A stretch of DNA of 64,000 nt from Danxiaibacter flavus (GTDB lineage: Bacteria > Bacteroidota > Bacteroidia > Chitinophagales > Chitinophagaceae). The DNA lies in contig NZ_JAULBC010000003.1 in NCBI RefSeq assembly GCF_041060425.1, forward strand, positions 248,001 to 312,000, read 5' to 3'. Both the position numbers and the translations under genes were made by a program. Below, one piece after another: positions 43,085-53,702 of this stretch; within the stretch, counting starts at the first letter, position 1, and each line of letters begins with the position of its first letter. The notes beneath the pieces are model-generated. The model was not told the origin of the DNA. It searched no databases and saw only the letters and a list, made by a program, of their open reading frames with translations.

Positions 43085-45896
43085 AAGTATTATTCTGATA
43101 AACAACACCCGCCTTTACTGTCGTACTTGCAATTTTACCGGGCGTTACGTTCCACATTACAACCCACTGAGCAGTCCCTGGTTTAGCTTGCAAGGGATTT
43201 ACATTGATGCCGAACGAAAAACTTTTTTTCTGATCTCCGTCGAAGCTTGTAGCCATATTCTGAGAGACTATTACTCTGAAGCCGAGGTTTCCCCAAACTC
43301 TTATGCCGTCAATATCTGTATTATCGTTGGCAACTAATCTTTCCAGTGTCAGTGTGTTGTTTTCTATCAGGATATTGCTTCCGTTCCCTGCAAAAATTCC
43401 ATAGCGATCCAGCTTGCCAACGGTAGTTGGTAACGTTACTGCAATTGTATTATTGGAGATAGACAGATTTGAAATGCTATCCGGTTGTACCACCGCCGTT
43501 CTGTGACTTACACCCACATGAATACCCTGCAAAACATCTGTTATAACGTTGCCGGATATATGCAGATTCTTTCCCACCTGCCCACCAACAGTGATGCCTT
43601 GCGCGGCAATGCTCCTTGTTTGTGTGGCGGCAGCCTGAACAAAGATGCCAAATTGCCTGAACCTGTCCTGCAATACGCTTTCAGTAACAAATCTTGTTGC
43701 CAGCTTTTGTACGCGAATCTGCAATTCCTTCTCAGATTTTGCTGGTGCCGGATAAAGTGTTTCCATGGCCCTTTTCCATTCATTCTGTAACGATTGATCG
43801 CTTTTGAAGTTGACAGAAAAATTACCTGACGTAATGGTTACGTTGTTCGATCCTGCAGGCGGGCTACCCGCTTTACTTATCTGAAGATTTGAAGAGAGCA
43901 ACTTGCGCAAGCCCAACTCCAGTTGTTTGTTGAGACCACCGGAAGCAGGTGTTGAATAAACTTTCAGGCTGTTCCGTTCAATCCAGCAGTTGGAAGCATT
44001 GATAACAAGTATGCCCTGTTGCAGGTTTCCTATTTGCAAATCGCAATCTTCAATGCGCACCGGGCAAGGAGTTGCAGCATCATTGGTCACTGTAATACAG
44101 GTGCAATTACGTGTTGCGCTTGCACCACTTTTTAAACTTAAATGATCAACATTTACAGCCTCACATCCTGTAAAGCTGAAAACGCCATTCAAGTGCACTG
44201 CCAATGCTGGTTGATTGGGGCTCACTGCCCCGCCTTCAGCATAAAGGTCACGTACGTTAACTGTCTTGCAATGATCAAAAATAATAGCAGTTTCAGCATT
44301 AGCAGAAACAATACGACTCGCAGGACCACATCCCACCATTTTAAGGTTGCCTTTATTTTTAAGCACCACCGGATTCGCAAGAGGATAAAGTCCGGATTGA
44401 AAACAGATCTGTGCGTCCATTCCGTCAGCTAGCGTGGTTAATGCGCTTTCCCAGCCTGCACCCGGCTTTACAACAATGGTACAGGAACCCCCGCCACTGC
44501 GCTGGCATAGCAAATCCAATGCCTGTTGCACAGTTGTGGCTTGCGGAAAATTACAGTTGGTATTATTAAAGCAAACATCTTCGGCGCAAATGCCGGTTAA
44601 TGAAGGAAACTTAGGCCGGCAATCTATAAAATTTACCTGGCCGCCTTTAGCAACCAGCAGCCCCAATTTCCCAAAGTGTCTTTTTATTCCTGAAGGCGAT
44701 TGAGGAATGGAAAACTGTAAATTATCAACAGGCCATTCAATATTTCCGGTAGCTGTTCTGGCAGGGATCAACCAATAGTCACCGGTGCGGTAAGTACCTG
44801 CACTGAACAAAACCTGTACCCCACTTTCAATGGTGATCCAGTCGTTCGTCATGGCGATCCCATTATCCATACCTGTTCCTGAAACATCCCATCTGCGGAG
44901 CTTTAAACCGGTCTTGCCTGCATACTGCGGGATCGCTGTTTTAAACGTTACTTTCAACAGATCCTGATCGATAGTATCAATCTGAACCAATGTACCTCCT
45001 GCCATTGTAGGCTCGATCTCTACAATTTCAACCCATTGACCGTTTGCAAATCCAAGGACATCATCTTTGCCAATATCAGCAACAGTTACTGCGCTGTCAA
45101 ATACCTGCATAATATTTGTTTCAACAGATGCATTGTCCCGCGACCATGTGAATGTAGCCACGCTACGATCCCCGCCTTTAGCAATTTGAATCCGGTATAA
45201 CTGATTCTCCAGGCCACTATATCCTGAACTCGGCGGAAGAACACAGGGCGTTTTCTGCGATGTGTTCTTTACGGCCTGCGCATTCATTTTGCCGGTTGTT
45301 GCAGCTATTGTATTATCCCATTCGCTGAAACCCGTAGCACATGAAGGAGAAATAACATCTGTTACTTTTAATATTTTTACCTGCCATACATTTTGCAAAC
45401 GGGTTGTAGTATCTGCTTCTCCCAGTGCAACTTCCTGAATGTGCGGATCATCATGAAAATTTCTTTCCCGCTGCCAGCCTTCAACATACACAATATATGT
45501 TCCGTCTTTTAAGGGTGGTTTAACCGGACTTGCAGGCGAGCCGGGGGGGCTCGTTGGAATATTGAAATCAGACAGATCCGGATTGAGATAATACGGCTGT
45601 TGCAAATAAGTTGTTGTTCCAGGCTCAAGTTCAAATAACAGTCCATCCAGATATATACGGCCCGGCAATATGGTAAAGTCACTGCCATCAGCAAATGGAA
45701 CAATAAAGAAACCATTATTCTGCTTAGGTATACCTGTTGCGCCGATAACATCTACCGTTTCAGTTGAAATGCGATATTGCTGAATGTCCACCTGCTCGTT
45801 CCAGTCAGCATCAACCTGTACCCTTCCCTGCTGCTCAAGCACTGCACTGTAGTGCTTTTTAGCATCGAATAGTTTTCTTGAATAATCGCCTGGCAT
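43083..45896 (-). CDS. DUF6519 protein with right-handed beta-helix
   Basis: This 937-residue protein opens with MPGDYSRKLFDAKKHYSAVLEQQGRVQVDADWNEQ, the DUF6519 signature of proteins in eCIS and phage-tail-like loci. After beta-rich DUF6519 segments (to about 470) comes a pectate-lyase-like right-handed beta-helix: AQICFQSGLYPLANPVVLKNKGNLKMVGCG, NVRDLYAEGG and NLSISNNTIAVTLP rungs to about 900. Beta-helices of this kind form receptor-binding or glycan-binding tail structures. It lies at the distal end of the eCIS gene set, where tail-fibre genes are usual, so a role in target recognition is inferred. Confidence 0.75.
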   Translation of the reverse strand: MPGDYSRKLFDAKKHYSAVLEQQGRVQVDADWNEQVDIQQYRISTETVDVIGATGIPKQNNGFFIVPFADGSDFTILPGRIYLDGLLFELEPGTTTYLQQPYYLNPDLSDFNIPTSPPGSPASPVKPPLKDGTYIVYVEGWQRERNFHDDPHIQEVALGEADTTTRLQNVWQVKILKVTDVISPSCATGFSEWDNTIAATTGKMNAQAVKNTSQKTPCVLPPSSGYSGLENQLYRIQIAKGGDRSVATFTWSRDNASVETNIMQVFDSAVTVADIGKDDVLGFANGQWVEIVEIEPTMAGGTLVQIDTIDQDLLKVTFKTAIPQYAGKTGLKLRRWDVSGTGMDNGIAMTNDWITIESGVQVLFSAGTYRTGDYWLIPARTATGNIEWPVDNLQFSIPQSPSGIKRHFGKLGLLVAKGGQVNFIDCRPKFPSLTGICAEDVCFNNTNCNFPQATTVQQALDLLCQRSGGGSCTIVVKPGAGWESALTTLADGMDAQICFQSGLYPLANPVVLKNKGNLKMVGCGPASRIVSANAETAIIFDHCKTVNVRDLYAEGGAVSPNQPALAVHLNGVFSFTGCEAVNVDHLSLKSGASATRNCTCITVTNDAATPCPVRIEDCDLQIGNLQQGILVINASNCWIERNSLKVYSTPASGGLNKQLELGLRKLLSSNLQISKAGSPPAGSNNVTITSGNFSVNFKSDQSLQNEWKRAMETLYPAPAKSEKELQIRVQKLATRFVTESVLQDRFRQFGIFVQAAATQTRSIAAQGITVGGQVGKNLHISGNVITDVLQGIHVGVSHRTAVVQPDSISNLSISNNTIAVTLPTTVGKLDRYGIFAGNGSNILIENNTLTLERLVANDNTDIDGIRVWGNLGFRVIVSQNMATSFDGDQKKSFSFGINVNPLQAKPGTAQWVVMWNVTPGKIASTTVKAGVVYQNNT

Positions 45897-46228
45897 AGTT
45901 AATAAGGTTTGTGAAATGATGTACGACTTTCTATGTATGATGTTAGATGTACGATGTTAGATGTAGGATGTCAGATGTAGGATGTTAGATGTATGAGGAA
46001 CGTCTGATTTGCTAATGTCCGATCTCTGATTTTATGAGGACGTTTTGACCTGAATATATGCCTCACTATTTATGAGCATGTATTTAAAGTAAGTTAGACA
46101 TCTATCAATCAGACATCAGAAATTTAAAAAATATGTTTGAAATATTTGCTGACAGAATTCTGTTACACGCTTGCCACAAAACGAATTCAGAGATCAGCAA
46201 ATCAGATATCAGCGATATTCCTGATCTG
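45897..46228. repeat. 332-bp spacer with GATGTNN array and mirrored TCTGATTT words
   Basis: Eight consecutive heptads (GATGTTA, GATGTAC, GATGTTA, GATGTAG, GATGTCA, GATGTAG, GATGTTA, GATGTAT) occupy 45939-45994. CTGATTT words follow at about 46003-46035. The opposite orientation, AATCAG/CAGAT, occurs at about 46108-46125 and 46184-46212, next to the end of the upstream gene. No coding frame is credible. Confidence 0.75.
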
Positions 46229-48280
46229 TTACGATGCCAAAAATATCCCTGCCTGCAAGCTGAATCGCAAATATTCATTTAATCGCGTACGCAAGTTGGT
46301 CAAGCGTTGAGGTTGATATAAATCGCGGAATACGCCCATTTCGGCTTCGTTGTCTGCGCCTTCGGTTATTTCAACTGCACAAAGCCTGCTCAGTTGGCAA
46401 TAAGCAGCATCCCCATATTTTAGAGAATTGAACATCGGCCGTATTCTTGTTGCGTCTGTATCATCTGCCGGCTGACAATTAAACCTGCGTGGCAATCTTG
46501 AGCCTGGCGGAATATAGGAGTATCTTACGCAGCCTTCCTGCAAACGTTGTGCAGTAACAGGAAGAATATCATTTGCGTCTTTCGCAGATGCAGCGTAAAA
46601 GATGACATTTGAAGCCAGCTGCATAATACGGGTGGCTACTTTACCAATGACGGTAGTATTTTCTACCTGCAATACAGCACCATAGCTATCAAGTCCGTTA
46701 AGACCACAATAAGCAACTGCGTTATCACTTAATGCATCAACAATTGAATTGGAAATATAAACAGTTGAAGAATCACTGGCCCGGATAGCACCCGTTATCG
46801 ATTTATTTATTTTAACCGTAACATCGGCCATCTCTACAATTAATCTTGGCTGTTGCGATTGGGTTGCAACTGTTCCTATTTGTGCACTTGGTCCAGGTAA
46901 TAAAGTACAGTGTGTTACCTGCAATGAATCAAGCTGGTTAACTTTTCCGGAGCCGTCCGTTTCCGGCAATCGTAAACATCCACCGCTTACCAGCAATCCA
47001 TTCAGGCTAAGAACAGCGTTTTCTCCTCCAAAAATTTCCAGATCATCATCCAGTACCAAAACGGGCCGTTGTTTATCCTGGGCCCTTATTTCAATTTTTT
47101 TTCCATCAGCAATTTTTACTGAAGGTGTTTCAATGTAATAAGCATTGTCCGTAATTTCTATTATGCCACCTGTCTGTTCCAATACATTTAATGCCGCTTG
47201 TATGGTGGGATGCTGATTGGGTACCTGCACAACCGCTAACTCAGACATAAAACTATCTGAGCGAGCATATTCGCCGCCACCAATCTTATCACTGAATCCG
47301 TAATAATAGTTCACAGATACTTTTTGTGGAGGAGGCTGTAGCGCAGGAAATGCGATACGGCCCAGCACAGGATCTACAGCAACTTTACTTTGTGGCATAT
47401 TAACCCAATCGCCGGATCCATCTGTGGCATCGCTCAGATTACAAATGCTTACAAATTCTTTATCATCAATAAACACACTTCTGTCTACACCATAATAGTC
47501 ATCCGTATAATTGTACATTACGGTACGGCTAATGGGCATAGGTACATTTACCGGTGTGGACAAATGTGTTATTTCATCTTCAGGTACCGGATGATTGTAC
47601 AACTGTGTGTCTTTACCCAATGCATCAAATTTGTAGCGGCGGTCATCTACTTTATAAGCTGGTGCGCTTGTAATTGAGTAGCTATCCAGTCTCCAAAGAA
47701 ATATGCCAACATTGGGAATATTGTATTTCCCCCTGCGCGATTCAATATTACGCACATCGAGTGTACGTGTTAGTTTATCGAAAGGCGTATTTACATATTC
47801 CATTTTCTCCCAGTTGCGAAGTGCAGAAACGGAAAGGTTAGTGGGTCTAAGATGGTTAAGATATTGTGTTGTGGCAAGCAATTGAAAATATTCAACCACA
47901 TTGGCTGTCCATCCGGTAACATCTCTCGCCAGTTGTTCCAGTACGGCTGCTGTTCCTTTACGGCGACGGTAAGATATTGTATTTGCCACCTGCGCCCTTT
48001 CGCTGAATGACGCACCGGGAAAAGTTATCAGTCCGCGTGTTCCGACCAGGCCACCAATATATGGAACCACCCATTCGGCGCAGGTTTCAATAAACTGATC
48101 ATCATATAGCTGGTCGAAATTTTCTTCAAGCACTGCAATCTGCTCTGCAATCAATCCCAGCAACGCCTTTAACGGGCCATCAAATTCTTGTCCGGGAACC
48201 AGGCTGTTACCACTCTCCTGGTCGCGCACCTGGTTAAAGAGTGGCAGTAATTTGAATATGGTTTCTTTAGTAAAGCTCAT
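46229..48280 (-). CDS. gpI-like baseplate protein fused to a beta-helix
   Basis: This 683-residue protein has residues 1-180 resembling phage tail protein I: FDGPLKALLGLIAEQIAVLEENFDQLYDDQFIETCAEWVVPYIGGLVG and YRRRKGTAAVLEQLARDVTGW. In phage, gpI sits at the baseplate periphery and anchors fibres. A middle beta domain (about 200-360) is followed by a beta-helix (about 375-610; PTIQAALNVLEQTGGIIEIT, GENAVLSLNGLLVSGGCLRL). The start overlaps the end of the gpJ-like gene by 4 bp (48277-48280), so they are translationally coupled. Fusion of gpI to a beta-helix is longer than the usual gpI (about 200 residues). Confidence 0.75.
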   Translation of the reverse strand: MSFTKETIFKLLPLFNQVRDQESGNSLVPGQEFDGPLKALLGLIAEQIAVLEENFDQLYDDQFIETCAEWVVPYIGGLVGTRGLITFPGASFSERAQVANTISYRRRKGTAAVLEQLARDVTGWTANVVEYFQLLATTQYLNHLRPTNLSVSALRNWEKMEYVNTPFDKLTRTLDVRNIESRRGKYNIPNVGIFLWRLDSYSITSAPAYKVDDRRYKFDALGKDTQLYNHPVPEDEITHLSTPVNVPMPISRTVMYNYTDDYYGVDRSVFIDDKEFVSICNLSDATDGSGDWVNMPQSKVAVDPVLGRIAFPALQPPPQKVSVNYYYGFSDKIGGGEYARSDSFMSELAVVQVPNQHPTIQAALNVLEQTGGIIEITDNAYYIETPSVKIADGKKIEIRAQDKQRPVLVLDDDLEIFGGENAVLSLNGLLVSGGCLRLPETDGSGKVNQLDSLQVTHCTLLPGPSAQIGTVATQSQQPRLIVEMADVTVKINKSITGAIRASDSSTVYISNSIVDALSDNAVAYCGLNGLDSYGAVLQVENTTVIGKVATRIMQLASNVIFYAASAKDANDILPVTAQRLQEGCVRYSYIPPGSRLPRRFNCQPADDTDATRIRPMFNSLKYGDAAYCQLSRLCAVEITEGADNEAEMGVFRDLYQPQRLTNLRTRLNEYLRFSLQAGIFLAS

Positions 48281-50964
48281 GATATGACTTTAAGATCAAC
48301 CGGTCGCGGATCGAGCGTTAACAATTCAGCACCCTTTACTGATGTTGTTGTAATAACAGGCATTGCAGCATCAATCACGTCAGGTATATTGGTTGCAGGA
48401 TCTTCTGATCTTACCAATGAATTAATATTAACAGCTATTACGCCGGGTGTTTGTTGCATACAGGCAACCACTTCGCTATAGGTTACGGATTGCGCAAACT
48501 TTCTTGCTTTGAAAGAAAATGTATCACGCAGATTTTTTTCAACTGCAGCTATCACATTTGCAGCTATATAGTCAGGATCAACCACGACGTTAGCGGAGAT
48601 CTGGAAATATCGCGGACTATATGAAGCAATTTTAATTGCCACACGTGGATCACCAGCTTTATTAATTGCAGCAAGAAGATTGATGCCCAGCTTACTGTCC
48701 TCAGGAACTTCAGCGCCATCGGTACCTGCAACAGTTATGTAAACATGTCGTCTTCCATTTACAAGCGTCCATGTTGCAAGTGTTTTTTCAATGCCTGCAA
48801 ACGCCCTTGCAAAATCTTCGTAGTCTTGTAGCGATACTACGCGACCCAAAGTAAGAATGGTTAAAGACGCATTATTTCTTGCGCTATCCAATTGTTCTGC
48901 ATCCTGTGCCCCGTTGGCCGAAACAGGGTTTATGGCGGATTTAACGCCTAATGGTTTTGTTTGAAGCTGCGATAACTGATTGGCTTTAACCAAGCCGCCA
49001 GTCCCTATTCCTTTTCTGTATGTTGCTTTAATGTTTTGTAAACCGGTAGGCACTCTCGCCCCGTTGATGCCATCGCCAAAGGTTACAATGGTATTGCTAT
49101 CATTGTCCTGCCTTGTTATATAAATTCGTTCATCCTGACCATGATCTAAAAAGTAGGGCACTTCATGCCATAACAGATCATTTACGCGAATTTCCAAAGT
49201 TGATTGAACTCCGCTATCAGTATCTGCAGTGATAAAAGTTAATGGTGGTTGTTTTAATTTGAATGTCTGGAATATTGTACTGGCATCTCCGTTGCCAAGT
49301 ACTTCCTGAACAGTTTCCCCGTGTGTTGCCATAGCAACATTTGCGTTGATGGCAACGGTTTTCCTGATGTAGGAATATTGAATACCGGGGTCAACAAATG
49401 TGAGTTCCGTAAAGCCGCCTATTATCTCAACTGTTTTTATAAAAAGCAATTCACTGCTCGAAACGCCCTGCAGATCACTGCGTTCCCCGCTAATGATAAT
49501 TGCCTGTCCTTCGCGCAGGCCGGGATAATAACGGTCCAGTGTTAATGTAACGCCGGTTACTTCATCTTCAATCGGCAATTCCGCAAGATCTAATTGCTCG
49601 CTTTGTGCATATACAACAATAGAACGTAAGCTTGCCAACGTTGTACCGGATCCCCACCAATCACTCGTTGAATCAATAGATAGTTTTGTCGTTTTGGTAC
49701 TCATGCCATATTCGGTTCTCGATGTAACGTTAACAGCATTCACTTTGTAAAAAGAAACACTTGGATTGGTAGCATCAGGATTCTGGATGGCAATGTAACT
49801 GTCGTCTACGATTTCTTCGTATGCATTGTCAAGATACACAATGTTGTTTTTTTCGATACCGGAAATATCCCATTCTGTCCAGCTGGATGGAGGGTTTGGA
49901 ATATTGCCGTTATATGTTATCTTCTTTTGAGCGTTGTACCCAAATACCGGGGCACGTTTCCGGAAGACAAAAGCCGAAGATTCTGTTTCAGGAGGAAGAC
50001 CCGCAGCTTGTGTATTTATACTTTGATAAACATCCTTTGGTACCCATCTGTTTGTATTCACCAGTATATTGAAGTCAGACTCTTTCCACGCAACCTTGTT
50101 AACCAGACCGAACACAACGTTCTGATTCAGCAAAACAGGATTCAATATTTGAGCAAGATTACCAAAGGCAAATACAGGCTTGCGATAATTGGGCAGTGTT
50201 GTTACCGTCTTAAGATTTAACCTTGTTGTCCTGGCATCATTATCTACAACAATATTGAAAATCGTTTTCAGCTTGATGCCGTTGTCAGGGTAGTTAACAC
50301 GCAAAATATCGCCCTTCTTCAAATTAAGATTTGTGCCTTTTAAAAGAATTATATTGTCAGTTTCTACCAACGGATCCTGGGGTTGTGTAAGCCGGGGTTT
50401 TATATTATTCCATTCTGCTCTTGCAGATATGTTTTCAACCGTTTCAAATGTCTGTGCTTTCTCGCCTGGGCCAGGAATGCTTTGTAGTTTAATTCCTTTG
50501 TCAATCGTGATTGGCGGAAGGCTTTGCAATAAGCCAGTCAGATTATTAGATGGAAGCACAGGACCAAGCGCACTGGCAGAATCATCCAATGTAAATGCTA
50601 TGTATGCAGTTGCCGCTACACCCGGACGCAATTCATAACCGATCAGCCTTGCAAGTTGCAGTATGGAAAATCTTTCAGTTGCGGTAGCGAGATAAGATTC
50701 ATTGGCAATCCGTTCCTGGTAGAATGTAAGCACATCTGAAACAACAGACCATGCATCCAGCAATGCAATAGAGAAGTCATTGTCTTCTCTTGTTGTGAGA
50801 TTCTTTAGCGTAGGCTGGTCCGCCAGTGACAACCTTGCTAAAAGACTCTCCTTAAATTGAGGATGCGTACCCACTCTGTAAGCAATAGCATTCAGGCCCG
50901 CCCGGTTATAAATTTCAACCGGCGTTTGAACGGATAAACCTTCACAGCAATGACAAGTATCCAT
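48277..50964 (-). CDS. gpJ-like baseplate wedge protein 2
   Basis: This 895-residue baseplate assembly protein has the N-terminal wedge region AWSVVSDVLTFYQERIANESYLATATERFSILQLARLIGYELRPGVAA, typical of eCIS baseplate proteins (Afp11/Afp12 type). The C-terminal gpJ/gp6 segment contains SLQDYEDFARAFAGIEKTLATW and a repeated beta domain. It forms the wedge around the spike hub. It follows a 164-bp repeat spacer after the first gpJ-like gene and overlaps the gpI-like gene. Confidence 0.85.
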   Translation of the reverse strand: MDTCHCCEGLSVQTPVEIYNRAGLNAIAYRVGTHPQFKESLLARLSLADQPTLKNLTTREDNDFSIALLDAWSVVSDVLTFYQERIANESYLATATERFSILQLARLIGYELRPGVAATAYIAFTLDDSASALGPVLPSNNLTGLLQSLPPITIDKGIKLQSIPGPGEKAQTFETVENISARAEWNNIKPRLTQPQDPLVETDNIILLKGTNLNLKKGDILRVNYPDNGIKLKTIFNIVVDNDARTTRLNLKTVTTLPNYRKPVFAFGNLAQILNPVLLNQNVVFGLVNKVAWKESDFNILVNTNRWVPKDVYQSINTQAAGLPPETESSAFVFRKRAPVFGYNAQKKITYNGNIPNPPSSWTEWDISGIEKNNIVYLDNAYEEIVDDSYIAIQNPDATNPSVSFYKVNAVNVTSRTEYGMSTKTTKLSIDSTSDWWGSGTTLASLRSIVVYAQSEQLDLAELPIEDEVTGVTLTLDRYYPGLREGQAIIISGERSDLQGVSSSELLFIKTVEIIGGFTELTFVDPGIQYSYIRKTVAINANVAMATHGETVQEVLGNGDASTIFQTFKLKQPPLTFITADTDSGVQSTLEIRVNDLLWHEVPYFLDHGQDERIYITRQDNDSNTIVTFGDGINGARVPTGLQNIKATYRKGIGTGGLVKANQLSQLQTKPLGVKSAINPVSANGAQDAEQLDSARNNASLTILTLGRVVSLQDYEDFARAFAGIEKTLATWTLVNGRRHVYITVAGTDGAEVPEDSKLGINLLAAINKAGDPRVAIKIASYSPRYFQISANVVVDPDYIAANVIAAVEKNLRDTFSFKARKFAQSVTYSEVVACMQQTPGVIAVNINSLVRSEDPATNIPDVIDAAMPVITTTSVKGAELLTLDPRPVDLKVIS

Positions 50965-50966
50965 GG

Positions 50967-51128
50967 GAATGTACGATGTTAGGTGTACGATGTTAGATGT
51001 GAGGAGGAGTTTTTAGTTGTACGTTTTAGCCTTTTTTTTGTGAAAATTATGTCGCCGGGCTCATTGTCAATTTTCAATTGTCAATTTTCAATTCTTTGTG
51101 TTTCTCCGTGCCCTTGTGCCTCCGTGGT
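50967..51128. repeat. Spacer between the two gpJ genes: GATGTNN, GTTGTAC, TCAATTN classes
   Basis: Positions 50967-51002 hold GATGTTA-type heptads starting 3 bp from the 50964 ATG. GTTGTAC and GTTTTAG heptads lie near 51016-51029. Four TCAATTN heptads (51067-51094) and CTTTGTG/CTCCGTG words reach the stop of the first gpJ gene. Confidence 0.8.
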
Positions 51129-53699
51129 TTATTTGCCGCCTTCTAACGTTAAGTTGAAAACGCCGTGTTCCGGAAAATTAGGATCGTTATCCAAACGAGC
51201 TATTTCGGTTCGTCCTATTAGCAGTGTGCCACTTAACAAAAACTCGTTCGTGTCTTTACCCTGCCGTTGGAATTTAGTTATGGTAACAGCACCGACTCCT
51301 GGCACTTTTTGTAACGCGGTATAAATGGGACTTAGATAAACCGGTTGCCCGAAGCTAAAATTATCAGGGTGAAAAACGCCTAAACTACCGTCAGGCAATT
51401 GGCGGTTACTCAGTACGTTTAAGAGTGCACTTTTAACCTGGCTTCTGAAATAATCCCGCAATACGCACACCGTTATATCAATTTGAAGTGATACAAATAC
51501 CGGATTTTCTACCTCCAGGTCCTGTCCTGCCATGCGATATTTTTCAATGCAGTTCCGGAGCTGTGTTTCAAAATCATCTTTAATTACTGCCCCGCCCAAT
51601 CTGTCCACAGTGAGAAAAACAGTGCGCCAGCTTCCCGTCCAGCGCAAAGTGGCTGCACTGCGTTGTATGTCTGGAGAACATATTCTGGACACATCTTCAT
51701 AATCCTGCATGGTCACGGCTCTTTTTTGAGTTCTGAAAGCAATAGGAGCGCGTTTTCTTACCAGCTCTATGGTTTCAGCCTCCAGGCCGCCAGTCGCAGG
51801 CAGCGGATTGATAATGCTTAAAATTGAATCGTTTGATATAGCACCGTCGCTGCTTACCAGGTGCTTTAAAGCCTGTGCACCAATATTGCCGTTTAAGCCA
51901 TTGCCAACGCGATACACAGCATCTAACGGCACATCGCTTGATGGTCTTTTGCCCTGCACATCATTTCCAAACCGCAGGTAAGAGATTCCATTTCCTTCCA
52001 CTTCAGCAACAAAGTTTTTGTCATTGGCGTTGCTGCTTATCAGATCACGCAAAGGCAACCACCGGCTGTTATTGGCTTGTTCTTCCAATTTAATTGCAGG
52101 GAGCACATCTTTCATTTCCCACCGCAAGGCAGCGGTGGCAGACGCTGGTGGAGCATCCATATTATATGACGCAGCCTGGGTAAGCGGGCCTTTTTTCAAC
52201 GCGGGATGGTAACGGGGAGCAACAGGTGTGATCGTTGTTTTTTCACAGGCATTGCAGCCTGGTTCTACTATATTTAATTCAACCTCACTATTGGTAGCAT
52301 CGGGCACTGCCGGAAGTGGCTCATTTGGCAATGTAAGGCCATGATCTACTAAAACATTGTTACCTAAAACAACACTTACCACAACATCATTTCCGTCATC
52401 ATCATCAGATGTGATACACAGGGGAAATGGCAGCGCATCAGCATCGCTCCATGTTATTTCAGTTACCAGTCTCGGCGCATATTGAGGTGGTGAGCTATTT
52501 ACAAATCCGATGGGATCTGATGACAAGGCTACTTCTGTGAGCCGCACCGCATGCCTGTGCTTTGGGTCAGCATCGCCAGCCTTTCCCGTTCCTGGTCCAA
52601 GCACTTCCTGGAAGATCAGGATCTGGCCAACCTGTAATGCAGGCAGATGTGTATCCAATGTAGCACTGGTTGCACCTTTGGGCAGACAACAATTCTTTTG
52701 AGCCCATGTGTAGAAATACATTGTATTGTGCCGGGCATCGAGAACGGTGTCATGCATCAGCTCAAATATTTCTACTGAGCCATCATTAACCACATTATTG
52801 AATTCTTTATTGTCGGGCTTTAATACGTTCGGTAATTTAAAGGACTTAGTCAGTACCTTGGTTATAATGCCATTCGCTTCCTTTAGCAAAGGCAGGCCCG
52901 CTATGCCTTCAGCCACTTCTATATGCGCCCATGTGCGTGCATTACATCCGTCATGCATGTAGTAATCAACCAACCTGGCATGTCTGCGCACAGATATTCT
53001 TTTTCGCGCCGTACCAAGATAAGCTTCGGTAGCAATTGCATCCTGCCGGTAGCTAAGGTAGTCCCCCACCCACGCCAGCAACTCAACCAGCATTACACCA
53101 GGATCGGCAGCATTGTTTTCCCGCCATTGAGGAAACAACAACGCCATCCTGTCGAGCATTAACTGCCGGAATCCTTCATAATCCTTGGCCAGGTAATTGA
53201 TATCCGGCGCCTGCTGTACCTCCGGAGAGCAGTTGCAGGAAGAATTACAATCAAAATCAGAAGGACATAAAACTTTAAACGAAAAGTCAACAGACGAGAG
53301 AATCGGATCAAAACCTGCAGGTGGATCCAAATGACCAATATCCTGAACTACCTTAAGTGTGTAAGTGGAAAAATCACCAGCTTGATCCACCTGTACGACC
53401 AGAATATTGTTATTGCTTTCCGGTGGAGACGCTGGCGGAGAAAGTGGTGAAGTGATCAGACCTACTGATACATTTTTAACTGAAATATGCTGAATACGCT
53501 CACCGCCTTGTATAATAATATTTGGGACAGAAAGTTCACCCGGAGCCAGGTCCTTCAGGAAATGTACCATCAGAACAGTCTGGCGCACATCATCCGGGTC
53601 GGACGGATTGTCAACCACTTCAAGGAAATCAATTCCATTCAGTAACGGATGATTGATTACCGCAGTACGACGTTCATCTGTACAACAAGAAAATTTCAT
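51129..53699 (-). CDS. gpJ-like baseplate wedge protein 1
   Basis: This 856-residue protein has the eCIS baseplate pattern INYLAKDYEGFRQLMLDRMALLFPQW, DPGVMLVELLAWVGDYLSYRQDAIATEAYLGTARKRISVRRHARLVDY. The C-terminal gpJ-like part contains AVTMQDYEDVSRICSPDIQRSAATLRW. Two Cys-rich stretches (CPSDFDCNSSCNCSPE and EPGCNACEKT) are unusual for the family and could bind metal. It lies 3 bp after the gp25 gene, so the two are co-transcribed. Together with the 895-residue paralogue it builds the baseplate wedge. Confidence 0.85.
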   Translation of the reverse strand: MKFSCCTDERRTAVINHPLLNGIDFLEVVDNPSDPDDVRQTVLMVHFLKDLAPGELSVPNIIIQGGERIQHISVKNVSVGLITSPLSPPASPPESNNNILVVQVDQAGDFSTYTLKVVQDIGHLDPPAGFDPILSSVDFSFKVLCPSDFDCNSSCNCSPEVQQAPDINYLAKDYEGFRQLMLDRMALLFPQWRENNAADPGVMLVELLAWVGDYLSYRQDAIATEAYLGTARKRISVRRHARLVDYYMHDGCNARTWAHIEVAEGIAGLPLLKEANGIITKVLTKSFKLPNVLKPDNKEFNNVVNDGSVEIFELMHDTVLDARHNTMYFYTWAQKNCCLPKGATSATLDTHLPALQVGQILIFQEVLGPGTGKAGDADPKHRHAVRLTEVALSSDPIGFVNSSPPQYAPRLVTEITWSDADALPFPLCITSDDDDGNDVVVSVVLGNNVLVDHGLTLPNEPLPAVPDATNSEVELNIVEPGCNACEKTTITPVAPRYHPALKKGPLTQAASYNMDAPPASATAALRWEMKDVLPAIKLEEQANNSRWLPLRDLISSNANDKNFVAEVEGNGISYLRFGNDVQGKRPSSDVPLDAVYRVGNGLNGNIGAQALKHLVSSDGAISNDSILSIINPLPATGGLEAETIELVRKRAPIAFRTQKRAVTMQDYEDVSRICSPDIQRSAATLRWTGSWRTVFLTVDRLGGAVIKDDFETQLRNCIEKYRMAGQDLEVENPVFVSLQIDITVCVLRDYFRSQVKSALLNVLSNRQLPDGSLGVFHPDNFSFGQPVYLSPIYTALQKVPGVGAVTITKFQRQGKDTNEFLLSGTLLIGRTEIARLDNDPNFPEHGVFNLTLEGGK

Positions 53700-53702
53700 A
53701 CA

